In this document: positions 1 through 10,576 of the stretch, piece by piece
How the letters are laid out: the number at the start of each line of letters is the position of its first letter
Numbering within the stretch: position 1 is the first letter of the stretch
Assembly: GCA_025559845.1 (NCBI GenBank)
Contig: CP048470.1
Location: 2,217,001 to 2,281,000 of the forward strand
Direction of reading: 5' to 3'
Source of the DNA: Agrobacterium tumefaciens
Lineage (GTDB): Bacteria; Pseudomonadota; Alphaproteobacteria; Rhizobiales; Rhizobiaceae
DNA length: 64,000 bases
The notes under the pieces: model-generated
What the model was told of the DNA's origin: nothing
Database searches by the model: none
Seen by the model: the letters and a program-made list of their open reading frames with translations, nothing else
Program-made: the position numbers and the translations under genes

Positions 1-251
1 CCCAAACGTGGCATGGCGGCGATGAAGAATGCCACGGCAATCCCGCTGGCAATGCCCAATGCAAGGCCAATAGCCATCTCCGCCAAGGTCACGGCGGCCT
101 GACTGAATAGGAAGCCGGATTGGCGCATGAAAACGCTGAAGACGTCGAATGGCGTCGGCAATATGTAGCGGGGAGGCGAGAGCAGCCATGTGCCTGTCTG
201 CCATACAATCAGCAGGACCAGCACGCCGTGCAACGCATGAGCGGCTCGCAT
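1..251 (-). CDS. ABC transporter permease, thiamine-precursor type (partial, N-terminus only)
   Basis: Only the first 83 or so codons are inside the window; the gene runs off the left edge on the minus strand. My reading from the ATG at 251 starts MRAAHALHGV, followed by a hydrophobic first helix (VLVLLIVWQTGTWLL), the segment PPRYILPTPFDV and the start of a second helix. This is the usual beginning of TauC/SsuC/ThiX-type binding-protein-dependent permeases. The TPP riboswitch about 135 nt upstream points to a thiamine precursor (hydroxymethylpyrimidine type) as substrate. In-frame stops lie about 60 nt upstream of the chosen ATG. A TTG start slightly upstream is possible, and no strong ribosome binding site is visible. 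Confidence 0.7.
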   Translation of the reverse strand, partial: MRAAHALHGVLVLLIVWQTGTWLLSPPRYILPTPFDVFSVFMRQSGFLFSQAAVTLAEMAIGLALGIASGIAVAFFIAAMPRL

Positions 252-385
252 GTGACTAGCGGCAAACGGATCTAAGGTGTCGCGTGACAAGCAAACGGTA
301 ATGCAACATCATCAATCGATCTCCAGACATGACAATCACGGAGACCCAGGCAGAGCGGAGAAGAGAAAGAGTGTCCCATTGTAAG

Positions 386-497
386 GCGACAGTTTCCGTT
401 CCTACGCCGGTATGACCCGGATCAGGTTCAAGGGTCCGGCTCATCGCCATCTCAGCACCGTTCGGTGCTCCCCTCGGAATGGGTCGGAAACTGTCGC
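386..497 (-). promoter_or_regulatory. TPP (THI element) riboswitch
   Basis: Read on the minus strand, this segment carries the conserved thi-box pieces in order: GGGGAGC, GCTGAGA, then ACCCTTGAACCTGATCC and GGGTCATACCGGCGTAGGA. The ends form a perfect 13-bp closing helix (386-398 with 485-497, CGGAAACTGTCGC and its complement), unusually long for P1. It sits in the leader of the permease gene at 1-251 and should repress it when thiamine pyrophosphate is abundant. A short ORF that crosses it is not considered coding. Confidence 0.93.
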
Positions 498-520
498 TTT
501 TTTAGCTTTCTGTCAACGGC

Positions 521-2512
521 TCAGATCGTTAGTACGGCTTTGAAAATTGAGCTGAATGCACTTCCGGCGCGATAGAATACTGCTGGCTTGCCGAGTGGGG
601 CATCTACTGTGACATTCTGGCCGCCCGCATAACGCTCACCGCTCCAAAGGTGCACCCAGTCAATATTGCCTGGCAGGTATAGCGATCGTTCATTTTCACC
701 TGCTTTCCATACCGGAGCGACGAGCAGGTCTGCACCATAGAGATAGCTGTCCTGGATGGCGTAGGTTTCTCGATCGCTCTCAAAGTGCAGGAAAAGCGGA
801 CGCTGAACTGGCAGGCCGGTCTGTGCTGCCTCCGACGAAAGGGATTTCAAATACGGTGCAAGTGCAACGTAGATCGCCGTCATCCTTGCAAAGTGCTCAA
901 GGACTTCGTCATCTTGGTCAATTTGAATGTTGTCACGGGGTCTGTTGCCTTCATGGGTTCTCATGACGGACGTAAAAGCAGCCATTTCCGCCCAGCGCAT
1001 GAGCAGTTCCGGTGTCCTCACATTTCCGAACAGACTGGTGTAGCCACCAATGTCGGAATGGTGATAGGCGTTGCCAAGCAGGCCGGAGGAAAGCGCCCCT
1101 GACATGACCGTGACAAGGCCATCGTGTCGAGAAAAATCGACCGATTGATCTCCGCCCCACAGAAGCGGGCAGTGTGCCTGAACCCCGGTGAAGCCTGCTC
1201 GCATAAAAAACAGTGTCTCACCGGTCTTGCCGCGACTTTCAACAGCTCTGGCATTAACCTCGGCCCAGAGAGTTGGCCAGGCATTATGCATCAGTTTTGC
1301 ATCCACGCCGTTGGCCAGGTGAATGTCGATCGGCAGGTATTCGCCGAAATCCGCCATCCAGCCGGACAGACCGAAGTCGAGCATATTCTTGCCGATGATT
1401 TCTTCGGCAAACCAGGTTGCTGCATCTGCATTGGTGAAATCGACAACGCCGCAGTCGAACTCCCCAAAATCGACCAGTGCAGTCTTTCCGTCATTGTCGG
1501 TTGCGAAGTAACCAGCTTTTTCAGCAATCGGAAACAGCGGGCCGTCAACGCAAAGGTAGGGATTGACGTAGCCGAGGAAACGAATGCCTTGATCGGCAAG
1601 TTCGGCGATCTTCTGGCGCAGATGCGGATAGCGTGTCTCATTGGCCTGCCAGTCCCAGAACAGGCGCGCACCGAACGAGGTCTGACGAAGGCCAACCCAA
1701 TCTTCACACCATAGGCCGGAAACCTTGGTGCCAGCAGCCATGATTTTTTCCAGCCGCGCAAGGGAATTCACGCCGTCCTTCAAACCAATGATCGCGCCGT
1801 TATAAACCCATTCCGGCAGTTCGGGCTGGCGACCGAAACGCAAAGAGAGCATCGAGACGATATCGGCAAAGCTATCGGCTGAGAAAAACTCGATCTTTTC
1901 CGGAATTGCCCAGATCTCCAGCTCGTGAAAATCATCGCTCCGGAAATCGAAGACGGAATATGCGCTGGTCTCTATGTGGAGGGCGTATCTGCGAGACGAG
2001 AGGTAGGTCGGTTGGGGGTAATTGGTGTTGTAATAGTCACCCCCTGCCTTGCCACTGACGTCAGACTTGAATGTGATCTCTGTCGTCTTGTCGCGACCGA
2101 CGCCCGGTTCGGAGGTCCAGAGCGGAAAACGCCGGCCACGCATGTCGAAGTAGGACATTTGCTCGCCACCACCCCACACATGCTCGTCAGTCTCCGCAAC
2201 AGTCCGCAGCCAGAGGCGATTGATGCTTTCGTCAAGTGTCGTGAAGCGAAGGATGTTGCCGTCCAGCGTCAGTTGCAATCGCGGCGGCTGTCCCTCCGCA
2301 GATGCCAGCGAGATGGTATTGCGATCGACATCAGCGTGATGAAGCGGCGAACGTTCGACGACATAGTCTTCGATATCGAAGTTGCCGCGATACATATCCA
2401 TCCGCTCCTGACCGAAACCGGCAAAGAATGCGGGGTTTTTTTGGGTATGGGTCAGGATCACGCGTCCGTCGATCGACAACGTGAATCCTTCATCAGTCTT
2501 TTCAAGTAACAT
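521..2512 (-). CDS. smoI: Sulfoquinovosidase (GH31 family)
   Basis: A 663-residue glycoside hydrolase of family 31 that releases sulfoquinovose from its glycosides, such as the sulfolipid headgroup sulfoquinovosyl glycerol. Visible motifs include GGGEQMSYFDMRGR (114-127) and the catalytic nucleophile Asp388 in WMADFGEYLP. The acid/base is Asp455 in LLWGGDQS. The sulfonate-recognition trio Glu270, Arg283 and Trp286 lies in CEDWVGLRQTSFGARLFWDW; E. coli YihQ has Gln, Arg and Trp there, and the Glu matches the Agrobacterium enzyme as I remember it. No signal peptide is seen, so it acts in the cytoplasm after import. It is the last gene of smoEFGHI, starting 3 nt after smoH stops. Confidence 0.95.
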   Translation of the reverse strand: MLLEKTDEGFTLSIDGRVILTHTQKNPAFFAGFGQERMDMYRGNFDIEDYVVERSPLHHADVDRNTISLASAEGQPPRLQLTLDGNILRFTTLDESINRLWLRTVAETDEHVWGGGEQMSYFDMRGRRFPLWTSEPGVGRDKTTEITFKSDVSGKAGGDYYNTNYPQPTYLSSRRYALHIETSAYSVFDFRSDDFHELEIWAIPEKIEFFSADSFADIVSMLSLRFGRQPELPEWVYNGAIIGLKDGVNSLARLEKIMAAGTKVSGLWCEDWVGLRQTSFGARLFWDWQANETRYPHLRQKIAELADQGIRFLGYVNPYLCVDGPLFPIAEKAGYFATDNDGKTALVDFGEFDCGVVDFTNADAATWFAEEIIGKNMLDFGLSGWMADFGEYLPIDIHLANGVDAKLMHNAWPTLWAEVNARAVESRGKTGETLFFMRAGFTGVQAHCPLLWGGDQSVDFSRHDGLVTVMSGALSSGLLGNAYHHSDIGGYTSLFGNVRTPELLMRWAEMAAFTSVMRTHEGNRPRDNIQIDQDDEVLEHFARMTAIYVALAPYLKSLSSEAAQTGLPVQRPLFLHFESDRETYAIQDSYLYGADLLVAPVWKAGENERSLYLPGNIDWVHLWSGERYAGGQNVTVDAPLGKPAVFYRAGSAFSSIFKAVLTI

Positions 2513-2515
2513 GAC

Positions 2516-3370
2516 TTAACCTTTTAGACCGCCTGCGGTGAGCCCGGAAACAACCCGCTCCTGGAAAATGACGATCAGGATTGCGACAGGCACAATGCCG
2601 ACCACCAGCGCTGCCGAAATGACAGGCCAAGGGAAAGCGAACTCGCCCTGGTAGAGCTGAATGCCCACCGGAAGGGTGCGAAGAGCCGGGTTCGAGTTGA
2701 ATGAAAGTGCCAGCAGAAATTCATCCCAGGCGTTGACGAAGGCAAGAATGCCGGCCGTGAAGACGCCAGGTGCACAGAGCGGCACGACCACCTTGAACAA
2801 TGCGCCGATGCGGGTGCATCCGTCGATCATGGCAGCATTTTCGAGGTCGCGCGGGATACTCTCGAAGAAGGAAACCAGCATCAGTGTACACACTGGAAGC
2901 GAAAGCACCGTGTAGGGCAATATGAGTGCCGTCCAGCTGTTGAGCAGGTTGAGCGCGCGCATAATTTCAAATAGTGGAACCAGCAGGGTGACCAGCGGAA
3001 ACGTCGATACTGCGATGATAAGCGAAAGAATCAACGCCCGGTATTTCAGGTTGAGACGCGCCAAGGCATAGGCTGCCAATACCGAAATCAGGATCGTTAA
3101 TGCAGTTGAAAGCAACGCTACCATGAAGCTGTTGAAAAGAAACTGGTGCAGCGGTTGGTCGGAGAATGCCTGCATGTAGTTGGCAAGCGTCGGCACATGG
3201 GGGAGCCAGGTGATCGGTTTTGCCGTGAGTTCTGCCTCTGTCTTGAGCGATGTGAACAAAATCCAGATCGCAGGAAACAGACCGTTTACCAGAAGGATGG
3301 AGGCGGCAATAAAACGTAGCGGCTTGCCGGAAAAGAATGACGCGAGGCCGGAGGTGGCGACTGTGCTCAT
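2516..3370 (-). CDS. smoH: Sulfoquinovose/sulfoquinovosyl glycerol ABC permease (MalG type)
   Basis: A 284-residue inner-membrane permease of the carbohydrate ABC CUT1 type with about six helices. The EAA loop that contacts the ATPase is readable as ENAAMIDGCTRIGALFKVVV. I chose the ATG at 3370 (MSTVATSGL) because AAGGAG lies just upstream. A longer reading frame to 3421 overlaps smoG without its own ribosome site. The smoG stop codon lies in this Shine-Dalgarno region, so the pair is translationally coupled. It forms the channel with SmoG, and SmoF delivers substrate. Confidence 0.9.
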   Translation of the reverse strand: MSTVATSGLASFFSGKPLRFIAASILLVNGLFPAIWILFTSLKTEAELTAKPITWLPHVPTLANYMQAFSDQPLHQFLFNSFMVALLSTALTILISVLAAYALARLNLKYRALILSLIIAVSTFPLVTLLVPLFEIMRALNLLNSWTALILPYTVLSLPVCTLMLVSFFESIPRDLENAAMIDGCTRIGALFKVVVPLCAPGVFTAGILAFVNAWDEFLLALSFNSNPALRTLPVGIQLYQGEFAFPWPVISAALVVGIVPVAILIVIFQERVVSGLTAGGLKG

Positions 3371-3375
3371 GATAA

Positions 3376-4335
3376 TTACTCCTTGGCCCGGATAATGCGC
3401 AGATAGACGGCCGTCACACACATCGACAGCGCGAACATCATCACCGCAAGCGCCGAACCGTAACCGAGATCAAGGAACGATACCGTGTTTTGGTGGATGT
3501 ACATGGCCAATGTCGTGGTCGAGGTGCCTGGACCGCCACCCGTCATCATGAACGGAATATCGAATGTCTGAAGCGCCGTGATCGTACGGAAGATAAGAGC
3601 CACGACGATGGAAGGCTTCAGAAGGGGCAGGGTGATTTCGAAGAATTGTCTGACTTTACCCGCGCCATCAACGTCTGCTGCCTCATAGAGCGACTTGGGG
3701 ATGGTTTGCAGGCCGGCCAGGATCATCAGTGCCATGAAGGATGATGTTTTCCAGATGATCGTCAGGCAAATTGCAGCAAACGCCCAGTTAGGCGAATTGA
3801 ACCAGATAACGCCTTCAAAACCCAGCCGGTTCAGGACATCGTTGACGACGCCATATTCATAATGGAAGAACCACGCAAAAATCAGACCGGCGAATGATAG
3901 TGGCAGCGCCCATGGAATGAGTAGCGACAGCCGCATGGGCCACTGCATCGTGAAGGGCAGGTTGGCGAGCAGCGCCAACCCGAGACCAACGAAAAGCGCT
4001 CCCGGCACGGTAATCAGCGTGATCAAGACCGTGTTCCAGGTGGTTTCCCAAAATACCGGATCATCGAACATCGCGACATAGTTTTCAAAGCCGATGAATT
4101 CTGCAGGCAAACCTGAGGTCAGAGAAAGGCTGAAGAAGCTCGTGTAGACCAGTCGCCCTACAGGATAGACAATGATAAGCGTCAAAAGGATTGCTGCGGG
4201 AGCCAGGAGCATCACCGCGAGAGGACCATCGCCGAGATCGAGCAATCGGACCCAGCGGGGTGGCTTTTTCTCGTCGATCCTGACCATGGTTCTTTCCGGC
4301 ATCGTCACGTCTGCCACTCCTGCAACTGGATTCAC
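3376..4335 (-). CDS. smoG: Sulfoquinovose ABC permease (MalF type)
   Basis: A 319-residue CUT1 permease with several hydrophobic helices and an EAA loop (YEAADVDGAGKVRQFFEITL). It is the partner of SmoH. The listed start is a GTG at 4335. ATG codons at 4302 and 4287 are plausible alternatives; the last follows GGAAAGA closely and would give a 303-residue protein. It lies 131 nt after smoF, and that gap holds a strong hairpin, so lower expression than the binding protein is expected. Confidence 0.9.
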   Translation of the reverse strand: MNPVAGVADVTMPERTMVRIDEKKPPRWVRLLDLGDGPLAVMLLAPAAILLTLIIVYPVGRLVYTSFFSLSLTSGLPAEFIGFENYVAMFDDPVFWETTWNTVLITLITVPGALFVGLGLALLANLPFTMQWPMRLSLLIPWALPLSFAGLIFAWFFHYEYGVVNDVLNRLGFEGVIWFNSPNWAFAAICLTIIWKTSSFMALMILAGLQTIPKSLYEAADVDGAGKVRQFFEITLPLLKPSIVVALIFRTITALQTFDIPFMMTGGGPGTSTTTLAMYIHQNTVSFLDLGYGSALAVMMFALSMCVTAVYLRIIRAKE

Positions 4336-4417
4336 GTCAGTCGTCTCCCGATCGGACCGACATGTCGTCTGGTCCGTTTTACCGCGTCTGTCGAGCGGTT
4401 GTCTGCTTGAGAAAGTG

Positions 4418-4457
4418 GGCCGGAAAGATGCGGTTTGTCATCGCGCGCTTTCCGGCC
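4418..4457 (-). other. Hairpin between smoF and smoG
   Basis: Perfect 10-bp inverted repeat, CTTTCCGGCC with GGCCGGAAAG, separated by 20 nt, starting 10 nt after the smoF stop. There is no clear run of T after it on the minus strand. It fits a 3'-end stabiliser or partial terminator that lifts binding-protein mRNA above permease mRNA. Function is inferred. Confidence 0.6.
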
Positions 4458-4466
4458 GGGTTTTTA

Positions 4467-6831
<2,365 letters not shown>

Positions 6832-7154
6832 GTTTTCCTCCTCATGACCTGAAAGTCCGACGTCACGACGACGCTGCGGTCAATTCAAGCCTCCAATAAC
6901 GGCGCATCGTTCCCGGTCGGAATCTGACCCGTCGCCGGGATGATGCCGTGGGGCGGCGAAACGCCAATCTCCCTTGGCTAGTGATATTACCGTTCGTTAA
7001 TAGGAAATCAATAGTGTATCAATTTTATTTCTGACAGAAATCAAAAACTTGCAAGTTGTTGAATTATAGAAATATATCCCGGAATTATGTCGCATTGGGG
7101 GCGCTCCTTCCCTTGTCGGTAGTCAAATTTCGATATTGCTCTGTGCTGCTGAAT
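6832..7154. other. Intergenic region, smoEFGHI promoter region
   Basis: These 323 bp between smoE and the 3' end of smoD hold no credible gene. The right half (about 7000-7090) is strongly AT-rich and contains the copy of the shared smo element at 7005-7025, so the smoE promoter is expected there. The left part, next to smoE, is the untranslated leader. No terminator was seen for smoD. Confidence 0.6.
7005..7025 (-). promoter_or_regulatory. Putative SmoD operator, copy 1 (smoE promoter)
   Basis: On the minus strand this 21-bp site contains ATTGATACA, two variable bases, then ATTGATTT. The site at 7885-7905 matches it at 19 of 21 positions; only the two central bases are swapped (CT versus TC). 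No other copy was noticed in the window. Its presence in exactly the two smo promoter regions makes it the best candidate for the GntR-family regulator SmoD. Confidence 0.6.
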
Positions 7155-7859
7155 TCAGCGCATACGGGACACGTAACGCGCAACGCTATGGTCAAACCAT
7201 GTCCATGAAACTTCGGCGACTGTTCCGTCCTGTGCCTGGCTGAGGCGCAGGACGCGTGGCACAAGAGAGCCGGCGTTTTGTCCGAAAATTTCCGGTGTCC
7301 AGTCCGGCGTCTTGCCGAGATCGATCCGATCCTCGGCCTTCGAGATCCAGAGGTTCAGCCGTGTGCGGTAATATAGGTAGAGAGACTCCGAAAGGTTATC
7401 GAGAGTGATCTGGTCAACATATGAGCCGTCCAGCCAGATTTCCTCGATTGCTGCCGGTTTTCCAGAAATGCGGCGCAGGCGCCTGATCCGGTGGCCTTCG
7501 CTTGAGGCGCCGAAATCCGGAAGATCAGCGGGTTTTGCAAGTCTCTGCACGTCCAGAACTTCAGCCGTAGGCAAACCGCCGCCATTGATCAGTTCCAGTC
7601 GGAAAAACGCATAGACGCTTTGGGGATCGCTGACAGCGCGGATGTAGTTGCCGGACCCTTGAATGCGCTCCAGCAAACCGCGCTCCTGGAGTTCGGCGAG
7701 TGATTTACGCAACGTGCCAACCGCAATTCCCAAATCTGCCGCCATGTCCCGTTCCGGAGCGAGCTTTTCGCCATCAATCAACCGGCCCGCAGCGACCTCT
7801 CTCACCAGCATTTCTGCAATCTGCAGATACATCGGCAGACTTCCACCCGTGTTCTTCAT
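7155..7859 (-). CDS. smoD: GntR/HutC-family regulator of sulfoquinovose use
   Basis: A 234-residue regulator with an N-terminal winged helix (LPMYLQIAEMLVREVAAGRL, then APERDMAADLGIAVGTLRKS) and a C-terminal UTRA ligand-binding domain, as in the HutC subfamily. The ATG at 7859 (MKNTGGS) follows GGGAGG; an upstream in-frame start at 7880 is less likely. The gene is divergent from smoC and sits between the two smo transcripts. It probably senses sulfoquinovose or a close intermediate and relieves repression of both, including its own gene. A repressor role is inferred from the family. Confidence 0.88.
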   Translation of the reverse strand: MKNTGGSLPMYLQIAEMLVREVAAGRLIDGEKLAPERDMAADLGIAVGTLRKSLAELQERGLLERIQGSGNYIRAVSDPQSVYAFFRLELINGGGLPTAEVLDVQRLAKPADLPDFGASSEGHRIRRLRRISGKPAAIEEIWLDGSYVDQITLDNLSESLYLYYRTRLNLWISKAEDRIDLGKTPDWTPEIFGQNAGSLVPRVLRLSQAQDGTVAEVSWTWFDHSVARYVSRMR

Positions 7860-7884
7860 GTTCGCTAAGCCTCCCGCCAAACAA

Positions 7885-7905
7885 AAATTGATACATCATT
7901 GATTT
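7885..7905 (+). promoter_or_regulatory. Putative SmoD operator, copy 2 (smoD-smoC divergent promoter)
   Basis: Second copy of the 21-bp smo element, in the 101-bp gap between smoD and smoC. It begins 26 nt upstream of the smoD start and ends 56 nt before smoC. It carries two direct ATTGAT units five bases apart and an inverted TGAT-AC-ATCA core. The location fits both autoregulation and control of smoCBA. Confidence 0.6.
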
Positions 7906-7960
7906 ACATATTTCTTGATGTTATGCAAGAAAAACGAGAGCGGCATTGAGGAGGAAATGA

Positions 7961-9118
7961 ATGACCGTCGTACCCGTAACATCCGCTGACATCGACGCTG
8001 CCGAGGTCTCCTGGTTCTCGGCGCTGTGCTCCGATGACTATGCCTATCTCGGCGTACCGGATGGCAGCCTGCGGTCGAGCTGGGAGCATTGCTCGGACAT
8101 CGTCAAAAAGGCGGAGGAACTCGGATTTCGCAATATCCTTTGCCCTTCATCCTATCAGGTTGGGCAGGACACTTTGAGTTTTGTCGCGGGCTGTGCCCCG
8201 ATCAGTGATCGTATCAATTTTCTTGCCGCGATCCGTTGCGGTGAGATGCAGCCTATCATGCTGGCGCGTACTGTCGCGACACTCGATCACATGCTGAAGG
8301 GCCGGCTGACGCTCAATGTAATCAGTTCAGATTTCCCTGGTGAAGTGGCCGATAGCGCCTATCGCTACAAACGCAGCCATGAGGTTGTACAAATCCTGCG
8401 ACAGGCCTGGACGCGCGATACGATTGATCACGATGGCGAGATCTACCAGTTCAAGGGCATATCGACTGATCCGGCGCGACCCTATCAGCAGAATGGTGGT
8501 CCGCTTCTCTATTTCGGCGGTTATTCGCCTGATGCTCTGGAGCTTTGCGGCGCGCAATGTGATGTGTATCTGATGTGGCCGGAAACAAAGGACCAGCTAG
8601 CCGATCGCATGCGCGCTGCCAATGCGCACGCTGCCGCGCACGGGCGTACTTTGGACTACGGGCTTCGTGTCCACATGGTCGTACGTGACACCGAAAAGGA
8701 AGCGCGGGAATACGCCGATCACCTCGTCTCTAAACTCGATGACGAGTACGGGCAGCTTATTCGCAATCGCGCACACGACAGCGGATCGCTTGGTGTCTCG
8801 CATCAGGCGCGCGCCCGCGAACTTGCAGACAAGTTTGGTTACGTCGAACCCAATCTGTGGACTGGCATCGGACGCGCCCGTTCCGGTTGCGGTGCTGCAC
8901 TCGTAGGATCCACCGATCAGGTGCTCTCGGCGCTGGAGGATTACCAGAAGATGGGCATCCGAGCCTTCATCCTTTCCGGTTATCCGCATCTTGACGAAGC
9001 CGAACATTTCGGCACCAAGGTTCTCCCACAAATGAAAACCTGCTCCCTGCCTCATGCCTATGGCCGGGTGCCCACTGAAACGCCTGCCACGCCGCTCGGC
9101 AACGGGGAACGCCACTGA
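7961..9118 (+). CDS. smoC: Sulfoquinovose monooxygenase (FMNH2-dependent, SsuD-like)
   Basis: A 385-residue luciferase-like flavin monooxygenase that splits the C-S bond of sulfoquinovose with O2 and FMNH2, giving 6-oxo-glucose and sulfite. Compared from memory with E. coli SsuD, the key positions are kept: Arg236 and His238 in GLRVHMVVRD, Arg307 in GIGRARSGCG and Tyr341 in LSGYPHLDEA. The ATG at 7961 follows GAGGAGG. The stop overlaps the smoB start by one base, so smoC-smoB-smoA is one coupled operon. Reduced flavin comes from SmoA. Confidence 0.94.
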   Translation: MTVVPVTSADIDAAEVSWFSALCSDDYAYLGVPDGSLRSSWEHCSDIVKKAEELGFRNILCPSSYQVGQDTLSFVAGCAPISDRINFLAAIRCGEMQPIMLARTVATLDHMLKGRLTLNVISSDFPGEVADSAYRYKRSHEVVQILRQAWTRDTIDHDGEIYQFKGISTDPARPYQQNGGPLLYFGGYSPDALELCGAQCDVYLMWPETKDQLADRMRAANAHAAAHGRTLDYGLRVHMVVRDTEKEAREYADHLVSKLDDEYGQLIRNRAHDSGSLGVSHQARARELADKFGYVEPNLWTGIGRARSGCGAALVGSTDQVLSALEDYQKMGIRAFILSGYPHLDEAEHFGTKVLPQMKTCSLPHAYGRVPTETPATPLGNGERH

Positions 9119-10011
9119 TGGAACGCGTCGCTCTTTCTGAAACACTTGAACTCAGCCGCATCGTTTATGGCATGTGGCGCATCGGTGATGATGGGGATAC
9201 CTCTCCGGCCCATGTTCAGGCCAAGATCGAAGCTTGCCTTGCTCAAGGCATTACGACCATGGATCAGGCCGACATTTACGGCGACTATACCGCCGAAGCG
9301 ATCCTTGGCGCCGGATTGAAGGCAACACCTTCGCTGCGCGATAAGATCGAGATCGTCACGAAATGTGGAATTGTAGCTCCCGTCGGTCGTCACGCCGCAG
9401 CTCGCGTGAAGCACTATGACACGACAGCCGGTCACATAAACGCCTCCGTTGATGCATCGCTAAAGGACATGGGAACAGATCACGTCGATCTCCTCCTGAT
9501 CCATCGGCCAGATCCTTTGATCGATCCTGAAGAAACAGGCAAGGCGCTTGATGCACTCGTTGCCAGCGGCAAGGTGAAAGCTGTCGGTGTTTCGAACTTC
9601 CGTCCTTTTGACTTTTCATTGCTGCAATCGGCAATGAGCAATCGCTTGGTAACGAACCAGATAGAGTTGAGCCTCGTTGCTACGGAAGCCTTCACCAATG
9701 GTGATCTCGCCTTCGTTCAGGAAAAGCGGGTTTTCCCGATGGCATGGTCGCCGCTTGGCGGAGGTTCGCTCTTCAGTGCCGAGCGGGGAGAGCTGCTTGC
9801 CGCATTGGAACGGATTGGCAATGAGCAGGGTGTCGATGCCACTGCTGTCGCCGTCGCATGGCTTCTACGTCACCCGGCCAGGATCATACCTGTACTGGGA
9901 ACCAACAATCTGGCGCGAATTGCTGCAGCATCTGACGCAACGCGCGTGACGCTCGATCGTCAAACGTGGTTTGAACTCTACACACTTGCAACCGGACGTG
10001 AGGTGCCGTGA
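9118..10011 (+). CDS. smoB: 6-oxo-glucose reductase (aldo-keto reductase)
   Basis: A 297-residue aldo-keto reductase that reduces 6-oxo-glucose to glucose, with NADPH expected as donor, so that sulfoquinovose carbon enters ordinary sugar metabolism. The catalytic tetrad is readable as Asp49, Tyr54, Lys82 and His129 (TTMDQADIYGDY, IVTKCG, LLIHRPD). The C-terminal part has the usual nucleotide-binding features (AWSPLGGG, VLGTNNLARI). It overlaps both smoC (1 nt) and smoA (4 nt). Confidence 0.93.
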   Translation: MERVALSETLELSRIVYGMWRIGDDGDTSPAHVQAKIEACLAQGITTMDQADIYGDYTAEAILGAGLKATPSLRDKIEIVTKCGIVAPVGRHAAARVKHYDTTAGHINASVDASLKDMGTDHVDLLLIHRPDPLIDPEETGKALDALVASGKVKAVGVSNFRPFDFSLLQSAMSNRLVTNQIELSLVATEAFTNGDLAFVQEKRVFPMAWSPLGGGSLFSAERGELLAALERIGNEQGVDATAVAVAWLLRHPARIIPVLGTNNLARIAAASDATRVTLDRQTWFELYTLATGREVP

Positions 10012-10535
10012 TGACAATGGTTGAAGCAGTCAGCATGCCCAACGAACATGTTTTTGTTCCAGGTGGTGAAAATAGTCGCAGTTTCCGCAATGCGCTTGGC
10101 GCATTCACGACGGGTGTCACAGTTGTGACTGCCACGACGGCGGACGGACCGATTGGTATCACCGTAAACAGCTTTGCGTCGGTGTCCCTCGATCCGCCTT
10201 TGGTTCTCTGGTCGCCAGCCAAGAGTTCGTCGCGCCATACCGCCTTCAACGACGCGACGCATTTCGCCATCCATGTGCTTAGCGCCGATCAGGATGCACT
10301 CTCCATGCGCTTCGTCAAAAGCGGTCGGGCTTTCGACGATCTGGCGTGGGAAACGAATGAGGAAGGTGTTCCGGTCATACCGGGCACTCTTGCTCGGTTC
10401 GAGTGCCGTCGCTCGGTGGCGCATGACGCGGGTGATCACACGATCATCATTGGCGAGGTGCTGCGGGCCGCACATCGAGATGGCGACCCGTTGTGTTTCT
10501 CCGGTGGTACCTTCGGCCGGTTTTCGAAGCAGTAA
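10008..10535 (+). CDS. smoA: Flavin reductase (FMN) for sulfoquinovose monooxygenase
   Basis: A 175-residue flavin reductase of the NTA/DIM6 (HpaC-like) class. It supplies FMNH2 to SmoC. Family features are FRNALGAFTTGVTVVTA near the N-terminus, GITVNSFASVSLDPPL and the end segment CFSGGTFGRF. The start is either the GTG at 10008, overlapping the smoB stop, or the ATG immediately after it at 10011. It is the last gene of smoCBA; a convergent RND transporter gene ends 42 bp further on. Confidence 0.92.
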   Translation: MMTMVEAVSMPNEHVFVPGGENSRSFRNALGAFTTGVTVVTATTADGPIGITVNSFASVSLDPPLVLWSPAKSSSRHTAFNDATHFAIHVLSADQDALSMRFVKSGRAFDDLAWETNEEGVPVIPGTLARFECRRSVAHDAGDHTIIIGEVLRAAHRDGDPLCFSGGTFGRFSKQ

Positions 10536-10576
10536 TATTGGGCATTACCCACGGCCGCCGCTTTCTTGACCCTGGG

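Noticed and set aside
256..450. 64-codon minus-strand frame across the TPP riboswitch
   Set aside because: It is the riboswitch sequence read as protein; no ribosome site or family likeness.
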